Shown here in pieces: positions 1-8,247 of a stretch of 64,000 nucleotides of DNA. The stretch lies in contig NZ_LR593886.1 in the NCBI RefSeq assembly GCF_901538265.1, forward strand, positions 8,639,738 to 8,703,737, written 5' to 3'. Under the pieces are notes generated by a model. It saw only the letters and a list, made by a program, of their open reading frames with translations. It had not been told where the DNA came from and did not search any database. Positions within the stretch are counted from its first letter, which is position 1. Each line of letters opens with the position of its first letter. This stretch comes from Gemmata massiliana (GTDB taxonomy: Bacteria; Planctomycetota; Planctomycetia; Gemmatales; Gemmataceae). A program made the position numbers and the translations under genes.

Positions 1-175
1 TGCCGGCGCGCATGAGCAGCTTGTTGCTGCCGGTGCGCCAACTGGTGAGGCCGGCTTTGACGTAGAGCGGCTCGTCGAACGTGGCCCCGAACTGCGCCGC
101 GGCGGTCAGGCACCAGGCCGACGACGCGGCCCCGAACGCGAGCAGCCACAGCGCATCGACCCACCGACCCCGCAT
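1..175 (-). CDS. N-terminal part of a GT39-like membrane glycosyltransferase
   Basis: Only the first 58 residues are inside the window; the gene continues off the left edge. The start at 175 is preceded by a strong AAAGGAGG ribosome site at about 181-188. The protein opens with MRGRW and a hydrophobic segment (about residues 8-27), then a first loop with the motif ATFDEPLYVKAGLTSW. An acidic 'FDEP' just after the first membrane segment, followed by an AG..SW stretch, is typical of the PMT/ArnT (GT39) type of lipid-linked glycosyltransferase common in planctomycetes, where this Asp-Glu pair sits near the active site. The family call is inference from this short stretch. A different polytopic membrane protein is possible. 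Confidence 0.55.
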   Translation of the reverse strand, partial: MRGRWVDALWLLAFGAASSAWCLTAAAQFGATFDEPLYVKAGLTSWRTGSNKLLMRAG

Positions 176-254
176 GACCGCCTCCTTTGGGTAGAATGCG
201 GGAGATACCGCAACCCGGATTTCTGAGCAACCCCGAACGAATTTTAGTTTCAGA

Positions 255-349
255 GTTCCAAGTTCCAGAGTTCCAAGTTGAATATCCGTTTGTTTCAAGC
301 CTGTGACGTGAGGCTTACGCCGCGGGTTTGGAACTCTGGAACTTGGAAC
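255..349. repeat. Inverted repeat, 20-bp perfect arms
   Basis: Arms at 255-274 and 330-349 are perfect reverse complements, built from short GGAACT/TGGAAC units, with a 55-base spacer. Similarity continues outward to about 242 and 376, including partly matched ends near TTAGTTTC and GAGACTAAC. It fills most of the space between the divergent genes ending at 175 and starting at 380. It may be a mobile hairpin element or a repeat-derived structure; function unknown. Confidence 0.8.
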
Positions 350-379
350 CCCGGAACCCCGGAACTTCGAGACTAACGA

Positions 380-1201
380 ATGCAACTCCCCTCTTCCGCC
401 GAACTCATCAACCCCACCGTGCGCCGCGGACCGTTCCGGGTCGCGCTGTTCGACTTCGACGGCACGCTCTCGCTCATCCGCGAGGGATGGCCGCGCGTGA
501 TGATTGATCTGATGCTCGACCGGCTCCGCGAACAGCGCCTCATCACCGAACCGGAACCCCAGTGCGCAGCGCACCTCGAATCGTTCGTGATGGCCCTGAA
601 CGGGCACCCCACGGTTCGGCAAATGGAGCGGTTCGCGGTGGAAGTCACCGAGCGCGGCGGCACCCCAGCCGAAACGACCGCGTACCTCCAGCAGTACATC
701 GACCGTCTGATGAGTGTGGTTCACGGGCGGTGGGACGCAATCGAATCGCGCCGCGCGAAGCCGAGCGAATGGGTCGTCCCGAACGCGCACGGCATTCTGC
801 GCAACCTGCAAGAGCGCGGCGTTCCGCTGTTCGTGGCCAGCGGAACCGACTTGGCCCACGTTTCGCGCGAGGTGGAGTTGCTCGAACTGCTGCCGCACGT
901 CGGCGGGCGCGTCTACGCACCAAAAAACAACGACGCGACCTTCCGCAAGCGCGACGTGATCGAGCGCGCGGTGCGCGAACTCGCGGTTCGCGGCGACGAG
1001 CTGATCGGGTTCGGCGACGGTGTGGTAGAAACGCAGGAAGTAAAGCGCGCGGGCGGAGTTGCGGTCGGCGTGGCCAGCAGTGAGGCCGGCGTGCGCGGGG
1101 TGAACGCGACCAAGCGCGAAACGCTCATCGCGGCCGGCGCGGACATTATCATCCCCGATTACGAGCACGCGAACGAGTTACTCGCGTGGCTGTGGAATTA
1201 A
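380..1201 (+). CDS. HAD-superfamily hydrolase (phosphatase-like)
   Basis: A 273-residue haloacid-dehalogenase fold protein. Motif I is DFDGTL with the nucleophile Asp25 and acid/base Asp27. Motif II is the VASGTD stretch near residue 151, and motif IV is GFGDGVVE near residue 211, which supplies the Mg2+-binding acidic residues. Between them lies a helical cap of about 90 residues, so this is a C1-capped phosphoglycolate-phosphatase-like member. The substrate cannot be told from sequence; sugar phosphates or glycolate phosphate are usual for such proteins. Its 3' end would overlap the longest version of the next reading frame by 16 bases, but the next gene probably starts later, at 1267, giving a possible two-gene unit. 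Confidence 0.85.
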   Translation: MQLPSSAELINPTVRRGPFRVALFDFDGTLSLIREGWPRVMIDLMLDRLREQRLITEPEPQCAAHLESFVMALNGHPTVRQMERFAVEVTERGGTPAETTAYLQQYIDRLMSVVHGRWDAIESRRAKPSEWVVPNAHGILRNLQERGVPLFVASGTDLAHVSREVELLELLPHVGGRVYAPKNNDATFRKRDVIERAVRELAVRGDELIGFGDGVVETQEVKRAGGVAVGVASSEAGVRGVNATKRETLIAAGADIIIPDYEHANELLAWLWN

Positions 1202-1266
1202 GGATTCCCGCGCCGCGGACCGCTTTCCCGTCAAGCTGTGCAGACCGTGCGGTCGATAACGGATGT

Positions 1267-2049
1267 GTGGAAGTTCGCACCGCGACCGCCGGTTTGCGCC
1301 GCACCCGTTCGGGGGCCGCGCGCAGTGCGTTTGTCCTCGCGCTCGTGCTCGCGGGCTGCGCGGACACCGAGTTCTTGCGCCGGACCTGTCCCACTCCGCC
1401 CGACCCGAAGCACGCAGCCGAACGGCCCGCGCCAACGGCTGCATACCAAGTCGGCTGTCCCGATGTGCTCGAAATCACGTTCCTCGATCACCCCGCATGG
1501 GACGCGGTCGCGGTCATTGATGTGGACGGGCGCCTGCCACTAGAGCGGCCGGGGGCTGTTCGCGCTGATGGCCGCACGCTCACAGAGATCCGCGACGAAC
1601 TCGCAGCCCTCGCGGGGTGCTCCCCGGAGCGTGTGACAGTCGCCCTCGCAGCTGCACGCAGCGCGCGGGTCGTGGTTTACGGCCCGATCCGCGGACGGGC
1701 ACGCATTGTGCCGTACCAGGGACCGGAACCGGTAATCGACTTCCTGAAGCGCATCGGCGGGCTGCCGCCCGGCTCGAAACTGAACCAGGTCTACGTGGTG
1801 CGCCCGAACGTGGCCGCTGCGATGCGCCCACAGGTGTTCAGCGTGGACGTGGCCGCGGTGCTCATCGACGGCAACCAGCGCACGAATGTGACACTCCGAG
1901 GCGACGACCAGATTTACGTCGGGGAGACGAAACTGTCGAGTCTGTCGCGTCTGATGCCGGACTGGTTGGGCACCGTGTACCGCCGCGTTACGGGCCTGCT
2001 CCCGGACGACTGGTGGCCCTTCTCGAAATCGCGCTCGTTAGTCGAGTAA
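1267..2049 (+). CDS. Polysaccharide export (Wza/Poly_export-type) lipoprotein
   Basis: I place the start at GTG 1267 (260 residues). From there the protein has an Arg-rich n-region, a hydrophobic stretch and the lipobox LAGC, a clean lipoprotein signal; starting at 1186 would bury the signal behind 27 residues and overlap the HAD gene. After the lipidated Cys come YQVGCPDVLEITFLDHP, the characteristic opening of the Poly_export domain ('Y.IGP.DVL.I.V'), then an SLBB-like part (YGPIRGRARIVPYQG, followed by DFLKRIGGLPPGS). Members of this family form or gate outer-membrane export of capsule and exopolysaccharide. No Wzc or flippase gene is adjacent; dTDP-sugar genes lie 15 kb away. Confidence 0.8.
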   Translation: MEVRTATAGLRRTRSGAARSAFVLALVLAGCADTEFLRRTCPTPPDPKHAAERPAPTAAYQVGCPDVLEITFLDHPAWDAVAVIDVDGRLPLERPGAVRADGRTLTEIRDELAALAGCSPERVTVALAAARSARVVVYGPIRGRARIVPYQGPEPVIDFLKRIGGLPPGSKLNQVYVVRPNVAAAMRPQVFSVDVAAVLIDGNQRTNVTLRGDDQIYVGETKLSSLSRLMPDWLGTVYRRVTGLLPDDWWPFSKSRSLVE

Positions 2050-2502
2050 CTGTTCGCAACATAAACCCCGCCCTCGTGGGCGGTAGTGGTGCGCGCAAAG
2101 CGTGAGGCGATCCAACCGGATACCGTTACCGGCGCTCGAAGCACACATCACCCTCGCGGGCGGGCCGCCGCATCCGGTATTTTGAAAAGTCACAAACAAT
2201 AGAGCTATCGGTGGTTGCGCAGCCGGCTCCAAAAAGCAATCAAATTCGCTGCTCCAACCGGGGTTCTGCTCCTTCTGGCGATTGTAACTCGCGTGTAACG
2301 CCCGGAAGTCACAACCGATGTTGTAATCCGGTGGTCTGTGTGTTGGGGTAATGCGTTAGAATAGGAGTGAGTTTCGAGTTCGAGGTGTCCTAATCTCGGC
2401 CTGATCCAGAAGACAAGACTCCAGCCCACTGCGGCGTCTTCGGTGTTCAATCGGTAACTCGGAACCCGGAACACGAATCTTCGCTCCGCCCCGGAACAGC
2501 GA
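2050..2502. other. Intergenic region with a GC hairpin
   Basis: Gap of 453 bases with no convincing gene. It holds one member of a dispersed short palindrome at 2068-2083 (CCGCCC, loop TCGT, GGGCGG), 19 bases after the upstream stop, where it could act as a terminator. The remainder should carry the promoter of the kinase gene at 2503, but I see no clear sigma-70 boxes. Confidence 0.6.
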
Positions 2503-4536
2503 ATGACCACGCGACGCCTCACATGCCCCTGCGGAAACGCCTGGGACCACCCGGTTACCGAACCGGTCCCAGGCGACGTGCGTCTGATCTGCCCCGCTTG
2601 CACGATCGCGGGTGAAAATACGCGCCACCCCGAGTCCGAACAGGGTGACGCCGCACCCCCGTCTGGGACTGTGGTGACCAACGCCGAGGCCGCCGCAAAC
2701 GCCGAGCGCCTGCGCCGCGAGGCCGCCCAAGCGATCGGCCCCGGGCGCATCATCTCCGGCTACGAGATTATTGGGGAGATCAACCGCGGTGGTATGGGCG
2801 TGATCTACAAGGCGCGCCAGCCCGGGGTGAACCGGCTCGTGGCACTGAAGGTGATCGCACCCGGCAAGCTCGACCAACCCGGCACTCGCGCCCGGTTCAA
2901 GCGCGAGGTGCGGGCATCCGGCCGGCTCAGTGACCCGTGTATCGTTACAGTCTTCCAGACCGAACTGGACGGCCCGATCCCGTTCGTCGCGATGGAGTAC
3001 GTGCCGGGCATCGACCTGTTCCGTCTCGTGCGCCAGACCGGGCCGCTCCCGGTGGTCGACGTCGTGTACTACGCGCGCCAGGTCGCGGAAGGGCTTCAAC
3101 ACGCTTACGAGGTCCACCTCGTTCACCGCGATATCAAGCCGTCGAACCTGATGGTTAGCCCCTCCCCTCTCGCGCCAGCAGAGGGGCGCACCGGGCGGCT
3201 ACCGAAGGTGAAGGTTCTCGACATGGGGCTGGCGCGGGTCGTTGACAACAGTCACTCGGACCCGGAAACGGACGACCTCACGCTCCCGGGGGTGTTCGTC
3301 GGCACGCCGGATTACGTCGCGCCCGAACAGGCCGAAAACCCGCGCGCCGCGGACACGCGGTCCGACCTCTACAGTCTCGGCGGGGCGATGTACTACTGCC
3401 TCACGGGGGAGGTGCCGTTTCCGGGCAAGACGCTGGCCGCGAAGCTCCGCAAGCAACTCACCGAACCGCCACCCTCGGCGGCAGCCAAGCGCTCCGACGT
3501 ACCCGTCGCGGTGGACGCCGTCATCCGCAAGTTGATGGCGCTCGACCCGAACGACCGGTACCAGACCCCAGCCGAACTCATGACCGTACTCGACGCGGTC
3601 CTGAAAGAGGCGCCGCCGAAAACGGGCGCCAAGGCCGCGCCGACGGTCTCCTCGGTGTTCGCCAAAGCACACGACGGCGGGGTCAACGCGATGGCCCCTG
3701 CCCCGGACGGCTCGTACCTCCTCACCGGGGGCGGCGACAGCGTGCTGAAGTTCTGGCACCCGGGAACGCTGAAGGAACTCCGCACGATTACAGGTGACAT
3801 CGGCGCGATCGAGCACCTCGTAATCGCCCCGACCGGCAAGTGGGCCGCGACGTGCGCGATTCGCCTGAGCGCGTCTGATATGGGCGTACAGTTGTGGGAT
3901 CTAAATACGGGGAGCGAGGGGAAGCGGTTCCGCGGGCCGACGGACAACATCTCCGGTGTCGCGATCTCGCCCGACGGCAAAGGAGTCGCCGCCGCGAGCG
4001 CCGACAAGATGGTGTGGCTGTGGTTGCGCGACGCGACCGGGCCGACAACGGCGTGCATCAAGGGGCACACGGGAGCGGTGACGGCGGTCGCGTTCGTGGC
4101 CGCTGATTCGCTCCTCTCGTCCGGGATCGACGGCACCGTGCGCCAGTGGGATTTGAAGACAGGCAAGACGAAAGGCACGCTCTCGGCCCCGGTCGGTCCA
4201 ATCGCGGCGCTGGCGTTTGCAGCCAAGCGCGTGGCCGTGGCGGGGCGAGACGGGCTCGCGATCCGGCAGCCGGGCGCAGCGACGTTCCAGAAATTCACCG
4301 GGCACGACGGCTCGGTGTCGTGCTGCGCCCTGACGCCCGACGGCACACTTCTCGCGAGCGGCGGCACGGACCATACGGTCCGCGTGTACCGCGTCGAAGA
4401 CGGCCTGCAACTCGCGACCTACACCGGGCACGACAAACCGGTGCGCTCGGTCGCGTTCGCTCCGACCGGCGACGCGGTCTACTCCGGCGACGTGGGCGGG
4501 ATTCTGCGCCGCTGGCCGGTTCCCAAGGCGAAGTGA
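2503..4536 (+). CDS. Ser/Thr protein kinase with N-terminal zinc ribbon and C-terminal WD40 propeller
   Basis: This 677-residue protein has three parts. Residues 8-33 hold CPC and CPAC, a small zinc-ribbon-like pair of knuckles. Residues about 86-366 are a Hanks-type kinase with glycine loop GEINRGGMG, catalytic loop HRDIKPSN and a DMG in place of DFG (LDMGLARV), a common bacterial variant that still keeps the Mg-binding Asp. Residues about 385-677 form WD40 repeats (VKFWHP, VQLWDL, VWLWLR, VRQWDL, VRVYRV units). I see no transmembrane segment, so unlike PknB-type receptors it is probably soluble, with the propeller acting as a substrate or partner platform. Kinase-WD40 fusions are typical of Gemmata. 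The partner is unknown. Confidence 0.93.
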   Translation: MTTRRLTCPCGNAWDHPVTEPVPGDVRLICPACTIAGENTRHPESEQGDAAPPSGTVVTNAEAAANAERLRREAAQAIGPGRIISGYEIIGEINRGGMGVIYKARQPGVNRLVALKVIAPGKLDQPGTRARFKREVRASGRLSDPCIVTVFQTELDGPIPFVAMEYVPGIDLFRLVRQTGPLPVVDVVYYARQVAEGLQHAYEVHLVHRDIKPSNLMVSPSPLAPAEGRTGRLPKVKVLDMGLARVVDNSHSDPETDDLTLPGVFVGTPDYVAPEQAENPRAADTRSDLYSLGGAMYYCLTGEVPFPGKTLAAKLRKQLTEPPPSAAAKRSDVPVAVDAVIRKLMALDPNDRYQTPAELMTVLDAVLKEAPPKTGAKAAPTVSSVFAKAHDGGVNAMAPAPDGSYLLTGGGDSVLKFWHPGTLKELRTITGDIGAIEHLVIAPTGKWAATCAIRLSASDMGVQLWDLNTGSEGKRFRGPTDNISGVAISPDGKGVAAASADKMVWLWLRDATGPTTACIKGHTGAVTAVAFVAADSLLSSGIDGTVRQWDLKTGKTKGTLSAPVGPIAALAFAAKRVAVAGRDGLAIRQPGAATFQKFTGHDGSVSCCALTPDGTLLASGGTDHTVRVYRVEDGLQLATYTGHDKPVRSVAFAPTGDAVYSGDVGGILRRWPVPKAK

Positions 4537-4591
4537 GCCGACCGACCCCTTCGGTAGCTGCTCCGAGGGGAATTCCATTCGCGGAGACCGC

Positions 4592-6097
4592 ATGTCGACC
4601 CGCGCCAAAATCCACGACACACTCGAGCGCCTAGAACGCTGGCTCCGCGAGCACCAGCCCGCGTTCCTCGCTGCGATGCGCCCCGGCGCGACCGATGCCG
4701 AACTCGACGACCTCGAACGCGCCATCGGCCGCCAACTCCCGGACGATGTCCGCGCGTTCTACCGCTGGCGCGGGGGCATCGCGAAAGCCGATCACCTCGG
4801 ACCCGACGGCTGGTACGAAGGACCGGACGGCCCGTTCTGGGGTAGACCAATGACGCTGTCGGAAATCCGAAGCGAGTACGAGGAGTGTTGCGGATATTGG
4901 GAGCGCGACTGGCAAAATCTGGCGCGGGGGAGTGAAAGCGCACCCAAGCCCGGTTGGTGGCACCCGGCGTGGGTACCGATATTCGATGTCAATTTTGGGC
5001 CGCAACTGCTGTGCGTGGATACGGCGGGAGTATGGACGGGCGTGCTGGGGCAGGTCATCTATTTCGATAATAAATCGGACCCACGAACGATTGACGCCGC
5101 CAGCCTCGGTGATCTGCTGCGAGCTTTCACACGCAGTTTGGAACGAAAACGAACTTTTGAAGACACCACTGATCCAGGAACCCTGTTAGACGACGCGCGC
5201 AGTACTTCTCCCGTTGGCTACCCACAGTACCGAAACGCGACCGAAGAGCCCACCATTCCGGAGGTGCAGCAAAATGCCCCGGTGGTAACAACGAGACCGG
5301 CCCCTGGGGCATTCCGAGTTGGCGATACGGTCCGCCTTCTTGAAGGAGCATTCCACGAGAGTGAAGGCAAAATTAAGCGACTCGAAGCTGGTTCGTGGCG
5401 GGTGACAGTCACACTTATATTCTGGGGACGACCACTCGATATTGAAGCAGAATACTGGCAAATCCAATTAGTAGAGAAGACGGAACAAGAACCCTCAGTG
5501 GGTGAATGGAACGAACTAACCGAAGGCACGGAACTATTCGCACATCTGGGCTTTGGCCCCAGTATTCGGAAACTGCGACTGTTCGTTACAGCGTGCTATC
5601 GAATAATCTACCTGCGTGACTGGCCGGAAGCGGCGGAACCGCTGTGTAACGCGCTGGAAGAGATGGCGAACGGTCATCAGAATTTTACGGCTCTTCACGA
5701 CGCGCTCGATGACCTTTGGCAAAGTATTCGGATCAACAGCGATCACCGCCCCATCGTTCTGAAAGATCTACTCGCATCCTGCCCTCCTCCGTTGGGTCAC
5801 GGAGAACCCCTTGAAGCGCACGCGCCGCGGGAGCGTGGCGCCACGGATCTCATCCGCGAAATCTTCCCCAATCCCTTCGCACCCCCGCGCTTCGCTCCCG
5901 CTTGGCGCACAGCGGATGTCGTCGCGTTGGCGCGCGGCATTTACGACGATCGCGCATTTGAACGGATGCCAATCTTGGCCGACGCACTGCAAGAAGCCGG
6001 GTGCGATAATGCTGACATCCTGACCCACTGTCGTGGTGCCAATGACGTTCACGTTCGAGGATGTTGGGTGCTCGACCTGTGCCTTGGCCTTGAGTGA
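4592..6097 (+). CDS. SMI1/KNR4-domain protein with a central KOW-like domain
   Basis: 501 residues in three parts. Residues about 20-190 match the SMI1/KNR4 (SUKH) fold: the helix LDDLERAIGRQLPDDVRAFY, then RWRGG and a WVPIFDV stretch. Residues about 245-300 look like a NusG/KOW beta-barrel (VGDTVRLLEGAFHESEGK, later IFWGRPLDIEAEYWQI). The last 90 residues carry WRTADVVALARGIYDD, ILADALQEAGCDNADIL and HVRGCWVLDL, a C-terminal module I know as recurrent in Gemmata proteins, often beside TIGR02996 domains. SUKH proteins are often immunity proteins against nuclease or deaminase toxins, but in planctomycetes they are very numerous and their role is unproven. The gene is 55 bases after the kinase, with its own start at 4592. 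Confidence 0.8.
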   Translation: MSTRAKIHDTLERLERWLREHQPAFLAAMRPGATDAELDDLERAIGRQLPDDVRAFYRWRGGIAKADHLGPDGWYEGPDGPFWGRPMTLSEIRSEYEECCGYWERDWQNLARGSESAPKPGWWHPAWVPIFDVNFGPQLLCVDTAGVWTGVLGQVIYFDNKSDPRTIDAASLGDLLRAFTRSLERKRTFEDTTDPGTLLDDARSTSPVGYPQYRNATEEPTIPEVQQNAPVVTTRPAPGAFRVGDTVRLLEGAFHESEGKIKRLEAGSWRVTVTLIFWGRPLDIEAEYWQIQLVEKTEQEPSVGEWNELTEGTELFAHLGFGPSIRKLRLFVTACYRIIYLRDWPEAAEPLCNALEEMANGHQNFTALHDALDDLWQSIRINSDHRPIVLKDLLASCPPPLGHGEPLEAHAPRERGATDLIREIFPNPFAPPRFAPAWRTADVVALARGIYDDRAFERMPILADALQEAGCDNADILTHCRGANDVHVRGCWVLDLCLGLE

Positions 6098-6182
6098 TGC
6101 TGCGACTCGGCAGATACCGATCCGACAACGGGCCACAGTGGTCTGCGGTCTTGAGTGAGCCGTAAACGCATCAAAAAGGAAT

Positions 6183-6222
6183 CGCCCGGCGCGGCAACTC
6201 GGAAGAGTCGGTGCGCCGGGCG
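6183..6222. terminator. Convergent-gene terminator hairpin
   Basis: A perfect 10-bp stem (6183-6192 CGCCCGGCGC pairs with 6213-6222) with a 20-base loop lies between the convergent genes ending at 6097 (+) and 6249 (-). There is no long T tract, so it may work as a bidirectional structural stop. Confidence 0.6.
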
Positions 6223-6248
6223 GTTCACGATCGGGTCTGAGTGGCTAA

Positions 6249-6473
6249 TCAGGCAGACGTCGGGCGGCTGCTGCGGAACGCCTGCATCACTTCGTACAGA
6301 TCGGTGCTGACGACCACTTCGTCGTCGAGGAAGTCTTTCAACCAGATGAAGTTCATCCGCTGGGCCATCGCCACGAGCGGGAGCAAGTCCCCGAGGCGCA
6401 CGCGGACGTCCGGTTCGGTGCTCTGTTCGGTTTCTTCGGGCGCAGGAGTGTAGAGTTTCAGTCGTGTGGCCAT
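6249..6473 (-). CDS. Small conserved planctomycete protein, unknown function
   Basis: A 74-residue protein starting at 6473, right behind an excellent AAGGAGG site five bases upstream; the longer open frame reaching 6824 has no such signal. The sequence MATRLKLYTPAPEE is followed by a conserved core VRVRLGDLLPLVAMAQ, then WLKDFLDDEVVVSTDLYEVM. I recall similar short proteins in Gemmata and Zavarzinella genomes, with an L-x-D-F-x-D-D-E-V core, but no function is known. It has no membrane segment or signal peptide. It is transcribed away from gpsA, sharing a 228-base divergent promoter region (6474-6701). Confidence 0.75.
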   Translation of the reverse strand: MATRLKLYTPAPEETEQSTEPDVRVRLGDLLPLVAMAQRMNFIWLKDFLDDEVVVSTDLYEVMQAFRSSRPTSA

Positions 6474-6701
6474 GTCATCCTCCTTGGCGAGAGTTTTCAG
6501 GCACCGGTTCCCCGAGGTCACGCACGAGTCCCCAACCCGCACGCACCGCTCCGGCGATCCAGAACGACTCACACCAGTTAATCGGCTAGTAAAAAGGCGT
6601 ACTTCAACCTGAGCCGGGAACCGGGGCAGATCGAGCACACGACTAGATAAGATGTACCAGGGCGCGAACCGGCGCCATCTCCGTAGGTGGAAATTTGTAC
6701 C

Positions 6702-7700
6702 ATGCCGACCAAGTTCGCGGTGCTCGGTAGCGGTGGGTGGGGCACGGCGATCGCGGCCCTGCTCGCACAAAATTCGGAACACAGCGTTAAGTTGTGGAGC
6801 GCGCATCCCGAAAACGCGGCACAACTGAATGCCGCGCGCGAAAATACTCGGCTCCTTCCGGGAATAAAACTGCCCGATTCGCTCCAGATCACAGACAATC
6901 CGGCCGACGCGGTTGCAGATGCAGACTGTTGGGTGAGTGCAATTCCTACCGCTTACCTACGCCAAGCACTTGCTCCGTTCGCTTCATTCCGAACAATCGA
7001 TGCTCCCGTCGTAAGCCTGACAAAAGGGCTGGAGATCGCCACATTCCGTCGTCCTTCGGAAATCATTCGCGAAACATTGAAGACCGAAAACATCGCGGTA
7101 CTCAGTGGACCGAGCCACGCGGAGGAAGTCGCGCGCGGAATGCCGACGTCGCTCGTGGTCGCGGCGCATGACGGAGGGCTCGCGTCGTGGGTGCAGCACC
7201 GGTTCGTCACAGACCGGTTCCGCGTGTACACGAACGGCGACTTGGTGGGCGTGGAATTAGCCGGCGCGCTGAAGAACGTGATCGGGATCGCGGCCGGCGT
7301 ATGCGACGGGCTGGGGTTCGGCGACAACGCGAAGGCCGCACTACTTACCCGCGGGCTGGTCGAGATGACGCGGTTCGGCGTCGCGCACGGCGCAGAGCCG
7401 GCGACCTTTACCGGTCTGGCCGGGACCGGCGACCTGATTACGACGTGCTTCAGCCCGCACGGACGGAACCGGCGCGTCGGGTACCGGCTCGGGCGAGGCG
7501 AATCGCTCGCGGACGTACTCGCGGGTCCGCAAGTCGCGGAGGGCGTGCTCACGAGCAAGAGCGTGTCCGAGCGCGCGTCGCGGAGCGGAATCGAAGCGCC
7601 CATTATGACCGGCGTCTACGAAGTGCTGCACAACGGCAAGCCGCCGCTCGCGGCCGTCCAGGATCTCATGACCCGAAGCCCGAAACACGAGCGCGTGTAA
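6702..7700 (+). CDS. gpsA: NAD(P)H-dependent glycerol-3-phosphate dehydrogenase
   Basis: 332 residues counting from ATG 6702 (an upstream in-frame ATG at 6687 adds only MEICT and lacks family support). It makes sn-glycerol-3-phosphate from dihydroxyacetone phosphate for phospholipid synthesis in the cytosol. Visible features: Rossmann motif GSGGWGTAIA; SLTKGLE with the conserved Lys; LSGPSHAEEVARGMPT; the C-terminal catalytic signature LKNVIGIAAGVCDGLGFGDN with its Lys and Asn; and GLAGTGDLITTCFSPHGRNRRVG for phosphate binding. Length is normal for the family. It is first in a likely operon with the DUF1802 gene (32-base gap) and the SDR (2-base gap). The related lipid genes plsC (31579) and glpK (53817) are elsewhere in the window. 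Confidence 0.97.
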   Translation: MPTKFAVLGSGGWGTAIAALLAQNSEHSVKLWSAHPENAAQLNAARENTRLLPGIKLPDSLQITDNPADAVADADCWVSAIPTAYLRQALAPFASFRTIDAPVVSLTKGLEIATFRRPSEIIRETLKTENIAVLSGPSHAEEVARGMPTSLVVAAHDGGLASWVQHRFVTDRFRVYTNGDLVGVELAGALKNVIGIAAGVCDGLGFGDNAKAALLTRGLVEMTRFGVAHGAEPATFTGLAGTGDLITTCFSPHGRNRRVGYRLGRGESLADVLAGPQVAEGVLTSKSVSERASRSGIEAPIMTGVYEVLHNGKPPLAAVQDLMTRSPKHERV

Positions 7701-7732
7701 CCACTCGTAGCGCTTACAAGAGGAGAAGAATC

Positions 7733-8245
7733 ATGCTGTCGATTGCGTTTAAAGAGTGGGCGGTGATCTGCGAAGCACTCGCGGCCGGCCGCCAGTCGCT
7801 CATTCTTCGTAAGGGTGGCATCGCGGAAGAGGGCGGCGTGTTCCGGCCCGAGCACAGTGAGTTCCTGCTGTACCCGACACACTTCCACGAACACAAAGCC
7901 GGCATCAAGCCAGAATTCCTGCCGCTACTCGAACACGCAGAAGCAACAAAGTCCCCAATGGGTACGATTCGCTTCACGCATTTCGTGCGCGTTGAGTCCG
8001 TCGTCCACCTCACGAACCTCAACGACGCGCTGGCACTGGATTCGCAACATGCGTGGACGTCGGACGTGGTGAAGCAGCGGTTCCATTACCGTACCCCGGG
8101 ACTGTTCGTGCTGAACGTCCGCGTGTTCCAGCTTCCCGAAGCGCACGTCGTGACCGAGCGCCCGGAATTCGCCGGGTGTAAGACGTGGGTCACGCTCGAC
8201 GCACCAATCGACACCACCGGCTCAGCGCCCGTTGCGAAGGAGTGA
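7733..8245 (+). CDS. DUF1802 family protein
   Basis: 170 residues from ATG 7733, with an AAGAGGAG ribosome site about six bases upstream; the frame is open well upstream inside gpsA but that part is shadow. The start AFKEWAVICEALAAGRQSLILRKGGIAE and FLLYPTHFHEH are hallmarks of DUF1802, a cyanobacterial and planctomycete family of unknown function. A conserved Arg-Lys-Gly-Gly near the start and a His-x-His in the 'YPTHFHEH' stretch are the most striking polar residues. No catalytic activity is known. It sits between gpsA and an SDR gene, in the same direction and nearly contiguous with both, which suggests co-expression rather than a shared pathway. Confidence 0.85.
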   Translation: MLSIAFKEWAVICEALAAGRQSLILRKGGIAEEGGVFRPEHSEFLLYPTHFHEHKAGIKPEFLPLLEHAEATKSPMGTIRFTHFVRVESVVHLTNLNDALALDSQHAWTSDVVKQRFHYRTPGLFVLNVRVFQLPEAHVVTERPEFAGCKTWVTLDAPIDTTGSAPVAKE

Positions 8246-8247
8246 GC

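Noticed and set aside
2356-3126. Long open frame antisense to the kinase gene
   Set aside because: High GC content leaves many antisense frames open; it has no ribosome site or family features and the kinase on the other strand is well supported.
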